Positions 1 through 4,742 of a stretch of 6,034 nt of DNA are shown one piece after another (position 1 is the first letter of the stretch; every line of letters starts with the position of its first letter). This DNA comes from Clostridiales bacterium (GTDB lineage Bacteria; Bacillota; Clostridia; Peptostreptococcales; JAAYPU01). Made by a program: the position numbers and the translations under genes. The notes under the pieces were generated by a model. The model was not told where the DNA came from. It did no database searches and worked only from the letters and a program-made list of their open reading frames with translations. The DNA lies in assembly GCA_012519645.1 (NCBI GenBank), contig JAAYPU010000024.1, forward strand, positions 1 through 6,034, given 5' to 3'.

Positions 1-1
1 A

Positions 2-142
2 AGGAAAATAGCTGTCATAGGAGATTTTTCTGTGTATTCAAGCAAGAGCTTGAAAGATTTCATTTATGAATGCAATAAAGGTAAGGATATATTCTTTTTG
101 CCTGATGAAAAACAAGCTGTTGAAAAATTAATTGTGATTTAA
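2..142 (+). CDS. DUF4180-type protein, C-terminal fragment (5' end outside window)
   Basis: An open frame enters from the left edge and reads 46 codons to TAA at 140-142. The peptide begins RKIAVIGDFSVYSSKSLKDF, continues with IYECNKGKDIFFLPDEKQA and ends in EKLIVI. This resembles the C-terminus of the small DUF4180 proteins of Firmicutes, where a 'K.A.VGDFS.Y.SKSL.DFI.E.N.G..IFF..DE..A...L' pattern closes the protein; I recognise this from memory of the family. Its biochemical role is unknown. The start codon and most of the protein lie upstream of the window, so operon membership on that side cannot be judged. No terminator hairpin is visible in the 91 bases between this stop and the next gene, so some read-through into that gene is possible. 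Confidence 0.7.
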   Translation, partial: RKIAVIGDFSVYSSKSLKDFIYECNKGKDIFFLPDEKQAVEKLIVI

Positions 143-167
143 TCATATAGATTAACAGCATTATCCT

Positions 168-194
168 TTGCTTATTGGGAAACAAATGTATAAT
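168..194 (+). promoter_or_regulatory. Possible sigma-A-type promoter for the secreted protein gene
   Basis: A perfect TATAAT lies at 189-194, 39 bases before the ATG at 234. The best upstream box is TTGCTT at 168-173, only three matches to TTGACA, with a short 15-base spacer. A TG dinucleotide directly abuts the -10 box (187-188), close to but not in the canonical extended -10 position. The -10 is convincing and the -35 is weak, so the call rests mainly on the hexamer and its distance from the gene. Confidence 0.4.
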
Positions 195-233
195 GTGCTA
201 TAAAGAGCATAGTATGAAAGGCAGGTTTGAGAG

Positions 234-1853
234 ATGAAAAGAAGAATGTCATATTTGTTTTTAACTTTAGTATTGGTGATAGCAATAACAGTTGAAGCTT
301 ATGGGGTTCAAAAAGGAAATGAGGTGAGTGTTATATTGCCTGAGTTTAAGGTAACCCTCAATGGGGAAGAGGTGAATAACAGTTATAGTAAGTATCCTTT
401 GCTCGTTTATAAGGATATCACCTATTTCCCAATGACATATAATGACTGCCGATTTCTGGGACTGGAATCATACTGGCGAGGAAATAAGGAAGGCTTGTTT
501 ATTGAAGCCACAGATGTAACTGCCGCATATATGCCATATAAAACATCTGTTCAAAATAAGCGCTATCAAACTGCGGTAATACCTGATTTCCCTATTACGG
601 TAAATGGAAAATCTGTTGATAATCAAAAGGAAGAATATCCTTTGCTTTCTTTTCGCGATATAACTTATTTCCCAATGACCTGGAATTTCTGCTTCAATGA
701 ATTTGGCTGGGGATATTCCTTTGATGTTAAAAACGGACTGGTAATCAATTCGGATAATATAAGGCTGCTACAGAAAAATCTTCCGGCAGACCGGGCCAAA
801 AATGGCGACGGCTCCCTGAAAAACAATGTAGCAGTAACCAGTACCTTTGTTTATTATGAAGATGCTAAAGGTCAGATCATACAAGCTCCTTTATCCAATA
901 TTTCAAACACAAAAGTAGTATATCAGCTTCCGGTATGGACATATGGAGACGGGAAAATTCCGGTTTCTGCTAATCTTTATGCTGAAGACAATCAGGCTTT
1001 TTTAGCTTATAATCAGGGAGGTGCCACTATGGGAACAGAGTATCTGTTCAGGCTTAATGATGACGGCACTACCACCTTGCTTAATAATACCAGACTGATT
1101 ATTAAAAAGTTCGGAGATATAGACATTAAATATTGGGCCGGACCTGCTCCTGGTCCCGGGGAACTGTTTATCAAAGAAGAAGATGATGATGAATGGCATT
1201 TATTAGGAAATCCGAACCTGCTTTATGGCTGGGCATGGAAGGTTAGTGAAAACAATAGTGGCGGGGGTTCTTCCAGAGATGTATATTTGGTTGATGATGA
1301 TCTTTATATTCTTGGTTTTGATTTCAGTGTTGAAAATACAAGCACTACCGGAATATATAAAGTGAATATCAATACCAATGAAACAGTTCGCATCGGTGAA
1401 AGGGAAGTGACAGCATTTATAATTGAAGGGGATTACATCTATTATGCAAGTGAAGGCAGCATTTATCGCTATTCTTTGCTTGACTGCACTGAAGAATTGC
1501 TTGAAGAGTTGTCAAAGGCACCAAATATGATCAAGAAACTTATAGTTTTAAACGGCAATATTTATTGGCAGGATGAGCTGAATAAAAAACTCTATAACCT
1601 GAATGGAGAGGACTTAAACCCCGGTGCAGAGCTTGATGGAATGAAGCTCTGCGGAGATAATAAAGAATATCTGGTTTGTACTTTCAAAGAAACCTCTGAT
1701 TCAAAATATAGAATCATGATTTTCGACAATAATGGAGATGTTGTATTTAAAACCTCGGATTATACTAATTTATCCAATATTTATATAACCGAAAACATGC
1801 TTTATTTTTATAATATTACTTCAGGAACTGTATGTATAGGTGAGCTTGATTAG
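234..1853 (+). CDS. Secreted protein: tandem copper-amine-oxidase-N-like repeats plus DUF5050-like C-terminal region
   Basis: This 539-residue protein probably acts outside the cytoplasmic membrane; its function is not known. Residues 1-22 form a signal peptide: MKRR, a hydrophobic core at about 7-19, and a likely cleavage after VEA. There is no lipobox cysteine, sortase motif or SLH domain, so it is either released or held by its N-terminal helix. Residues 35-91 and 116-172 are two copies of one module with NG..V, PLL..(K/R)DITYFPMT and a closing GL.I. This resembles the copper amine oxidase N-terminal-like fold seen in many clostridial secreted proteins. Residues about 195-539 contain repeated short beta-rich units with Y/W pairs (DDLYILG, GIYKVNI, DYIYYAS, SIYRYSL, GNIYWQD), typical of DUF5050 or propeller-like regions. 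An acidic run EEDDDE (315-320) and a glycine-serine stretch (343-347) lie between them. An SD-like AAAGGCAGG at 217-225 is 8 bases before the ATG and supports this start over Met5. The domain naming is by family resemblance, not a search. Confidence 0.75.
   Translation: MKRRMSYLFLTLVLVIAITVEAYGVQKGNEVSVILPEFKVTLNGEEVNNSYSKYPLLVYKDITYFPMTYNDCRFLGLESYWRGNKEGLFIEATDVTAAYMPYKTSVQNKRYQTAVIPDFPITVNGKSVDNQKEEYPLLSFRDITYFPMTWNFCFNEFGWGYSFDVKNGLVINSDNIRLLQKNLPADRAKNGDGSLKNNVAVTSTFVYYEDAKGQIIQAPLSNISNTKVVYQLPVWTYGDGKIPVSANLYAEDNQAFLAYNQGGATMGTEYLFRLNDDGTTTLLNNTRLIIKKFGDIDIKYWAGPAPGPGELFIKEEDDDEWHLLGNPNLLYGWAWKVSENNSGGGSSRDVYLVDDDLYILGFDFSVENTSTTGIYKVNINTNETVRIGEREVTAFIIEGDYIYYASEGSIYRYSLLDCTEELLEELSKAPNMIKKLIVLNGNIYWQDELNKKLYNLNGEDLNPGAELDGMKLCGDNKEYLVCTFKETSDSKYRIMIFDNNGDVVFKTSDYTNLSNIYITENMLYFYNITSGTVCIGELD
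336..506 (+). repeat. Internal domain repeat, copy 1 (residues 35-91)
   Basis: First of two in-frame copies of a roughly 57-residue module, spaced 81 codons (243 bases) apart. Key shared residues are LNG, V, YPLL, DITYFPMT and the terminal GLFI/GLVI. The best-conserved DNA segment is 393-437, which matches 636-680 at 35 of 45 bases by my count. The DNA-level similarity suggests a fairly recent duplication or strong constraint on the DITYFPMT core. Confidence 0.75.
579..749 (+). repeat. Internal domain repeat, copy 2 (residues 116-172)
   Basis: Second copy of the module at 336-506. It keeps VNG, V, YPLL, RDITYFPMTW and GLVI. It differs most in the linker between FPMT and GL, where copy 1 has DCRFLGLESYWRGNKE and copy 2 has NFCFNEFGWGYSFDVKN. 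Both copies carry a cysteine 3-4 residues after FPMT (Cys72 and Cys153). Confidence 0.75.
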
Positions 1854-1994
1854 ATATTTGCCTATATAGCAGACCAGGATACCAAGCTGTCAATTATAAA
1901 GAAGTAAATATAAATTCGATATTTTTTGTGTTAAAAGAGTCGAGCATAGTTTATGAATCCTTTGTATTATTAAATAAATGAAAGGAGGAAAGTG
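1854..1994. other. Intergenic gap between secreted protein gene and araC-type gene
   Basis: These 141 bases hold no ORF I would defend and no terminator hairpin. A TATTAT hexamer at 1965-1970 has no acceptable -35 box 15-19 bases upstream, so I do not call a promoter. The only clear signal is the AAAGGAGG ribosome binding site at 1981-1988. Co-transcription of the regulator with the upstream gene is therefore possible but unproven. Confidence 0.5.
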
Positions 1995-2858
1995 ATGCTA
2001 AGCGAATTAAACCGTGTAATTGATTTTATTGAAGAGCATTTAACAGATGATTTGTCGCTTGAAGCAATTTCTGACTATGCCGGCGTATCTGATTATCATT
2101 TCAGAAAGATATTCTTCTACCTTTCAGGTATGACACTGAGTGAATATATAAAGAATAGAAGATTATCGGAAGCCGGCATGGATCTATTACATGGACGAAA
2201 GGTAACAGACGTATATTTAAAATACGGATACGAATCGATGGATGGTTTTACCCGTGCGTTTAAAAAATGGAGCGGCATTTTGCCGTCGGACGTAAGTAAA
2301 AAAGGAATCAGCAAAACCTTTCCTAAGCTTTCATTTATAATTAAAGTCAAAGGAGGAACCAATATGGAATTTAGAATCGAAGAGAAACCCGCATTTAATT
2401 TGGTTGGAGTGAGCAGACGCGTTCCTATGCAATTTGAAGGTATAAATATGGAGATAGTCAAGCTTGCGGAAAGCATTACTGAGGAACAAAGAAGGGAAAT
2501 GCATACTCTTCAGAATATTGAACCTTATGAAGTCGTCAATGCTTCGTATGAAGCAGATGCTAACTTTTTGAAAGAAGAAGGATATTTAACACACCTTATA
2601 GGTGTTTTATCTACTAAAGATGAAGTAAGCGACTCTTTGGAGAAGGTACCTGTCAATGCCTGTACTTGGGCAGTTTTTCCTAATGAAGGCCCGTTTCCTA
2701 ATACATTGCAGGATACGATGGCAAGGGTGTACTCAGAATGGCTCCCGTCTTCAGATTATGAAGTTATCAATGCTCCTTCGTTCTCTTTTACCAAGATGGA
2801 CAAAGAAAAGAAAGATTACGCTTATTGTGAGGTCTGGATTCCTGTCAGAAGAAAATAG
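1995..2858 (+). CDS. AraC-family transcriptional regulator with GyrI-like effector-binding domain
   Basis: A 287-residue DNA-binding regulator. Residues about 5-102 are the double helix-turn-helix of the AraC/XylS family: the first HTH is around LSLEAISDYAGVSDYHFRKI (20-39), the second around KVTDVYLKYGYESMDGFTRAF (69-89), followed by the family-typical W.G..P (92-97). Residues about 125-287 are a GyrI-like/SOUL-type small-molecule-binding domain, starting MEFRIEEKPAFNLVGVSRR, with ..TWAVFPNEGP in the middle and the typical YCEVWIPV end, including Glu279 or its neighbour as a likely ligand residue. The architecture matches E. coli Rob and SoxS-like regulators fused to GyrI domains, which often sense cationic or hydrophobic compounds; the ligand here is unknown. 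GTG at 1992 is also in frame, but AGGAGG (1983-1988) lies only 3 bases from it and 6 from the ATG at 1995, so I choose the ATG. An in-frame internal start at 2364 is listed separately. A terminator follows 34 bases after the stop. Confidence 0.88.
   Translation: MLSELNRVIDFIEEHLTDDLSLEAISDYAGVSDYHFRKIFFYLSGMTLSEYIKNRRLSEAGMDLLHGRKVTDVYLKYGYESMDGFTRAFKKWSGILPSDVSKKGISKTFPKLSFIIKVKGGTNMEFRIEEKPAFNLVGVSRRVPMQFEGINMEIVKLAESITEEQRREMHTLQNIEPYEVVNASYEADANFLKEEGYLTHLIGVLSTKDEVSDSLEKVPVNACTWAVFPNEGPFPNTLQDTMARVYSEWLPSSDYEVINAPSFSFTKMDKEKKDYAYCEVWIPVRRK
2351..2366 (+). promoter_or_regulatory. Internal ribosome binding site and ATG at the AraC/GyrI domain junction
   Basis: AGGAGG at 2351-2356 is followed, after 7 bases, by ATG at 2364-2366, in frame with the araC-type gene (codon 124). 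It matches the SD core and spacing quality of the gene's own start at 1995. In the protein, the SD is read as Lys-Gly-Gly in the linker between the DNA-binding and ligand-binding domains. Sequence and frame are directly seen; use by ribosomes is inferred. Confidence 0.6.
2364..2858 (+). CDS. Possible internally initiated free GyrI-like domain (nested, same frame)
   Basis: Translation from the internal ATG at 2364 would give a 164-residue protein consisting of just the complete GyrI-like domain, from MEFRIEEKPAF to the gene's stop. Stand-alone GyrI-like proteins have about this length. The start coincides with the domain boundary and has its own strong SD, so a two-product gene is plausible. 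The known precedent is Streptomyces tipA, where the drug-binding domain TipAS is made from an internal start in the full regulator TipAL. Here a free domain could titrate ligand and tune the regulator's response. The alternative is that Lys-Gly-Gly plus Met is just linker sequence that resembles an SD. This is a nested reading, not a separate gene locus. Confidence 0.4.
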   Translation: MEFRIEEKPAFNLVGVSRRVPMQFEGINMEIVKLAESITEEQRREMHTLQNIEPYEVVNASYEADANFLKEEGYLTHLIGVLSTKDEVSDSLEKVPVNACTWAVFPNEGPFPNTLQDTMARVYSEWLPSSDYEVINAPSFSFTKMDKEKKDYAYCEVWIPVRRK

Positions 2859-2892
2859 CATATAACGGATATTGCATGACTGAAATAAAAAG

Positions 2893-2921
2893 AAAAGGAG
2901 CAATAATTCATTGCTCCTTTT
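2893..2921. terminator. Bidirectional Rho-independent terminator between araC-type gene and rnk
   Basis: A perfect 12-bp stem, AAAAGGAGCAAT (2893-2904) pairing with ATTGCTCCTTTT (2910-2921), encloses a 5-base loop. The + strand ends in TTTTT (2918-2922). On the - strand the stem is followed by a T-rich tail, the complement of 2881-2896. It lies between two convergent stops (2858 and 2946), so it can serve both genes. Confidence 0.92.
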
Positions 2922-2945
2922 TATCAAAACTATATTATAAGTTTT

Positions 2946-3362
2946 TTATAAATGATAATCACCGGCTGCTTCCGGCTGATATAATATATCTTCAACTTTC
3001 AGCTTGATTGTTCCTGCAGGTACTTCCCAATCAATTATATCTCCTTTGCGGAACCCAAGCATTGCCGTACCTATTGGCGCTAAAACAGATATTTTATTTT
3101 CAATCAAATCTGCATCATTTGGATAAACCAGTGTGTAGATAGTTTCTTCTCCGGAGTCTAATTCCTTCAATAGTACTTTAGAATTCATTGTAATAGAGTC
3201 AGGCGGTATTTTTTCTGAGGGTACAATTCTGGCACGTTTAAGTTCGAACTCTAAGGTTTTTAAAGATTCTCTATTCTTGTCAGAGCCAAACTCTCTTTCT
3301 TTGCTGATTAATTTAAGAAGAAGATCATGATCTTTAGCTGTAATAATAATTTCTCTAGACAT
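2946..3362 (-). CDS. rnk: Rnk-like RNA polymerase-binding regulator of nucleoside diphosphate kinase (GreA/GreB family)
   Basis: A 138-residue protein, the usual length of Rnk (136 in E. coli). Rnk binds RNA polymerase near its secondary channel in the manner of Gre factors; genetically it was found to raise nucleoside diphosphate kinase levels and thus nucleotide triphosphate balance. Residues about 5-50 form the short N-terminal helical part, too short for the long Gre coiled coil and lacking its acidic catalytic tip. Residues about 55-138 are the FKBP-like Gre C-terminal domain, with ITMNSKV, TLVYP, LAPIGTAMLG and DWEVPAG. The end, LYQPEAAGDYHL, is nearly identical to the E. coli Rnk end EYQPEAAGDYLL as I remember it, which favours Rnk over GreA. 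The start is supported by an AGAAAGGG-type SD (complement of 3372-3379) 9 bases upstream. The gene is monocistronic: divergent from dgt and convergent with the araC-type gene, ending 24 bases before the shared terminator. Confidence 0.87.
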   Translation of the reverse strand: MSREIIITAKDHDLLLKLISKEREFGSDKNRESLKTLEFELKRARIVPSEKIPPDSITMNSKVLLKELDSGEETIYTLVYPNDADLIENKISVLAPIGTAMLGFRKGDIIDWEVPAGTIKLKVEDILYQPEAAGDYHL

Positions 3363-3398
3363 TTTATCATACCCTTTCTATGAATAAATAAATATAGA

Positions 3399-3422
3399 GC
3401 GACTATCATAAATAATAGTCGC
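3399..3422 (-). promoter_or_regulatory. Stem-loop in the predicted rnk leader
   Basis: GCGACTAT (3399-3406) and ATAGTCGC (3415-3422) form a perfect 8-bp inverted repeat with an 8-base loop. It stands out because it holds much of the G and C in an otherwise AT-rich stretch. It is not followed by a T run on either strand, so it is not a Rho-independent terminator. It lies 37 bases before the rnk ATG, inside the transcript if the promoter at 3467-3495 is used. It may be an RNA stabilising element or a protein-binding dyad. Confidence 0.55.
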
Positions 3423-3423
3423 A

Positions 3424-3440
3424 TGAATACATAGCATTCA
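3424..3440 (-). promoter_or_regulatory. Second small stem-loop in the predicted rnk leader
   Basis: On the - strand TGAATGC, a 3-base loop TAT and GTATTCA can pair over 7 positions, one of them a G-U wobble. It sits one base from the 8-bp stem-loop at 3399-3422, so the two could stack as a compact structured leader. The arms are AT-rich and short, and the call is weak by itself. Confidence 0.3.
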
Positions 3441-3460
3441 ATTTCGCAGAAGTATGTATG

Positions 3461-3474
3461 CATATAATTATATG
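3461..3474. repeat. 14-bp perfect palindrome over the rnk -10 box
   Basis: CATATAATTATATG is identical to its own reverse complement. It contains TATAAT on both strands (3463-3468 on +, 3467-3472 on -). In AT-rich DNA a palindrome of this composition can occur by chance. Its overlap with the best rnk -10 hexamer would also suit an operator. Confidence 0.4.
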
Positions 3475-3495
3475 ATATATTTCCAAAAAAGTAAA
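3467..3495 (-). promoter_or_regulatory. Predicted sigma-A promoter of rnk
   Basis: On the - strand TTTACT (3490-3495, four of six matches to TTGACA) is followed after exactly 17 bases by a perfect TATAAT (3467-3472). Transcription would begin near 3460 and give a leader of about 98 bases containing both stem-loops. It is the best-spaced promoter I found in the intergenic region. Confidence 0.55.
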
Positions 3496-3539
3496 TGATT
3501 AAAAGTATATTAAAGAAGTTTGAGATATAAACATAAAAA

Positions 3540-3566
3540 AAAGGAAATTATAAATATTTGTAGAAA
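3540..3566 (+). promoter_or_regulatory. Possible sigma-H-like promoter upstream of dgt
   Basis: The Bacillus sigma-H consensus is RnAGGAwWW, 11-12 bases, then RnnGAAT. Here AAAGGAAAT (3540-3548) is followed after 11 bases by GTAGAAA (3560-3566), which misses only the final T. A sigma-H promoter is known within the B. subtilis dnaG-sigA operon, which makes the match suggestive. In such A-rich DNA it may be chance. Confidence 0.2.
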
Positions 3567-3640
3567 TTAACTTAGAATATATAAAAATGGGTATAAATCA
3601 AATATAATATCAATAAAAAATTAATATTAGAGGTTTCTTT

Positions 3641-4651
3641 ATGAGATTAAGAGAAGATTTAGAACAATATGAAATACAGCATCTTTCTGAATTTGCATGT
3701 AAATCAGCGTATTCCAGAGGCCGAAGGAAAGACGAAGAAAAATGTGATTTAAGAACGGTCTTTCAAAGGGATCGTGACAGAATAATACATTCTAAAGCTT
3801 TCAGACGTTTAATGCATAAAACTCAGGTTTTTTTGGCACCTGAAGGAGACCATTTTCGTACACGGCTTACTCATACATTAGAAGTTTCACAGATATCTCG
3901 GACTATTGCGAGAGCATTAGGTCTTAATGAAGACTTAACAGAAGCCATTGCTATGGGGCATGATTTAGGACATACTCCTTTCGGACATAGTGGCGAAAGA
4001 TATCTTGATGCCATATATCCAAAAGGTTTTAAACATAATGAGCAAAGCTTACGTGTTGTAGATTACTTGGAAAAAAGACAAAATACATATGGAATGAATC
4101 TTACTGAAGAGGTTCGTGATGGAATATTAAATCATACGGGTGATGCAGCTCCTTTCACATTGGAAGGACAAGTTGTGAAATTCAGTGACCGTATTGCTTA
4201 TATCAACCATGATATCGACGATGCCATCCGTGCAGGGATTATTAAAGAAACGGATTTGCCAAAGGACTGTATTCAGGTGCTGGGGAAAACCCATCGCGAA
4301 AGAATCAATAATCTTGTTGTGGACATTGTAAAAAACAGTGAAGGTCAGCCAAAAATCATTATGAGTGATAATATGTTATATCATAGTAACAAATTGAGAG
4401 CTTATATGTTTGAAAACGTATATTACAGCAACATTGTAAAAAAAGATGAAGAAATGGATAAAATACAAAATATTATTGAAAAATTATACTTTTATTACAA
4501 GAAGAATCCTGAAAAATTACCCCAAGAATACTATCCAATGATAGACGAGTGGGGCATCGATGAAATCGTAAAAGATCAAATCGCTGGTATGACTGACAGA
4601 TATGCTATTAATATATATACGCAGTTATTTATACCTCAAGGATGGAAATAA
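3641..4651 (+). CDS. dgt: Deoxynucleoside triphosphate triphosphohydrolase (dGTPase family)
   Basis: A 336-residue cytoplasmic enzyme that hydrolyses dNTPs to the deoxynucleoside and triphosphate, limiting the dNTP pool. It belongs to the short, roughly 330-residue dGTPase-like subfamily of Firmicutes rather than the ~500-residue E. coli Dgt. The family signature FQRDRDRIIHSKAFRRL (41-57) is followed by the nucleotide-pocket segment KTQVFLAPEGDHFRTRLTHT (60-79). The HD metal ligands are all present: His78, His107-Asp108 in GHDLGHTPFGH, and Asp183 in KFSDRIAYINHDIDDA. The protein therefore looks catalytically intact. The start is supported by TAGAGG 7 bases upstream and by the family-typical N-terminus ending in SRGR. 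dnaG follows on the same strand after 87 bases with no terminator between, matching the dgt-dnaG-rpoD order of Clostridia. Substrate preference among dNTPs cannot be read from the sequence. Confidence 0.93.
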   Translation: MRLREDLEQYEIQHLSEFACKSAYSRGRRKDEEKCDLRTVFQRDRDRIIHSKAFRRLMHKTQVFLAPEGDHFRTRLTHTLEVSQISRTIARALGLNEDLTEAIAMGHDLGHTPFGHSGERYLDAIYPKGFKHNEQSLRVVDYLEKRQNTYGMNLTEEVRDGILNHTGDAAPFTLEGQVVKFSDRIAYINHDIDDAIRAGIIKETDLPKDCIQVLGKTHRERINNLVVDIVKNSEGQPKIIMSDNMLYHSNKLRAYMFENVYYSNIVKKDEEMDKIQNIIEKLYFYYKKNPEKLPQEYYPMIDEWGIDEIVKDQIAGMTDRYAINIYTQLFIPQGWK

Positions 4652-4685
4652 AATAGGAAAAATTTTTACAAAAAAAGAAGGAATA

Positions 4686-4742
4686 ATGGATAATATGTCG
4701 AAATTAAATACATTGAAAAAAGCAATGGTGATTAATAGATGA
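4686..4742 (+). CDS. 18-codon leader ORF overlapping the dnaG start (ATGA)
   Basis: ATG at 4686 opens an 18-residue frame, MDNMSKLNTLKKAMVINR, whose TGA (4740-4742) overlaps the dnaG ATG (4739-4741) as ATGA. A purine-rich AAGAAGGA lies at 4675-4682. Its spacing is tight for the ATG at 4686 and somewhat long for a second in-frame ATG at 4695, so either Met could begin the peptide. dnaG itself has no recognisable SD, which is what makes this ORF worth listing: ribosomes finishing it could restart on dnaG. The peptide is lysine-containing and unlike anything I recognise, so the act of translation may matter more than the product. It could also be a chance ORF. Confidence 0.4.
   Translation: MDNMSKLNTLKKAMVINR

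Larger units (their letters stand above)
3363..3640. other. Divergent, AT-rich rnk-dgt intergenic region
   Basis: These 278 bases separate two divergently transcribed genes and contain no credible ORF. On the rnk side they hold a promoter, a palindrome and two stem-loops, each listed separately. On the dgt side there are several TATAAT-like hexamers (for example TATAAT at 3603-3608 and TATAAA at 3592-3597), but none has a good -35 box at 16-18 bases, so I do not assign the dgt sigma-A promoter. The dgt ribosome binding site is TAGAGG at 3628-3633, 7 bases before its ATG. Confidence 0.7.

Noticed and set aside
1002..1199. 65-codon ORF on the - strand inside the secreted protein gene
   Set aside because: It is antisense to a well-supported coding frame, has no clear ribosome binding site and resembles no family I know.
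1965..1970. TATTAT as the -10 box of a separate promoter for the araC-type gene
   Set aside because: No hexamer resembling TTGACA lies 15-19 bases upstream, and the region is AT-rich enough to give such a box by chance.
2117..2476. 119-codon ORF on the - strand inside the araC-type gene
   Set aside because: It is opposite conserved AraC helix-turn-helix coding sequence, and its translation is a low-complexity shadow rich in Ser, Leu and Ile.
2656..2865. 69-codon + strand ORF overlapping the end of the araC-type gene
   Set aside because: It is a shifted frame of the GyrI-like domain with no SD; the conserved residues are in the other frame.
4658..4667. AAAAATTTTT palindrome between dgt and dnaG, as a possible terminator
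   Set aside because: It has no GC stem and no room for a loop, so it would not form a stable terminator. dgt and dnaG are more likely co-transcribed.
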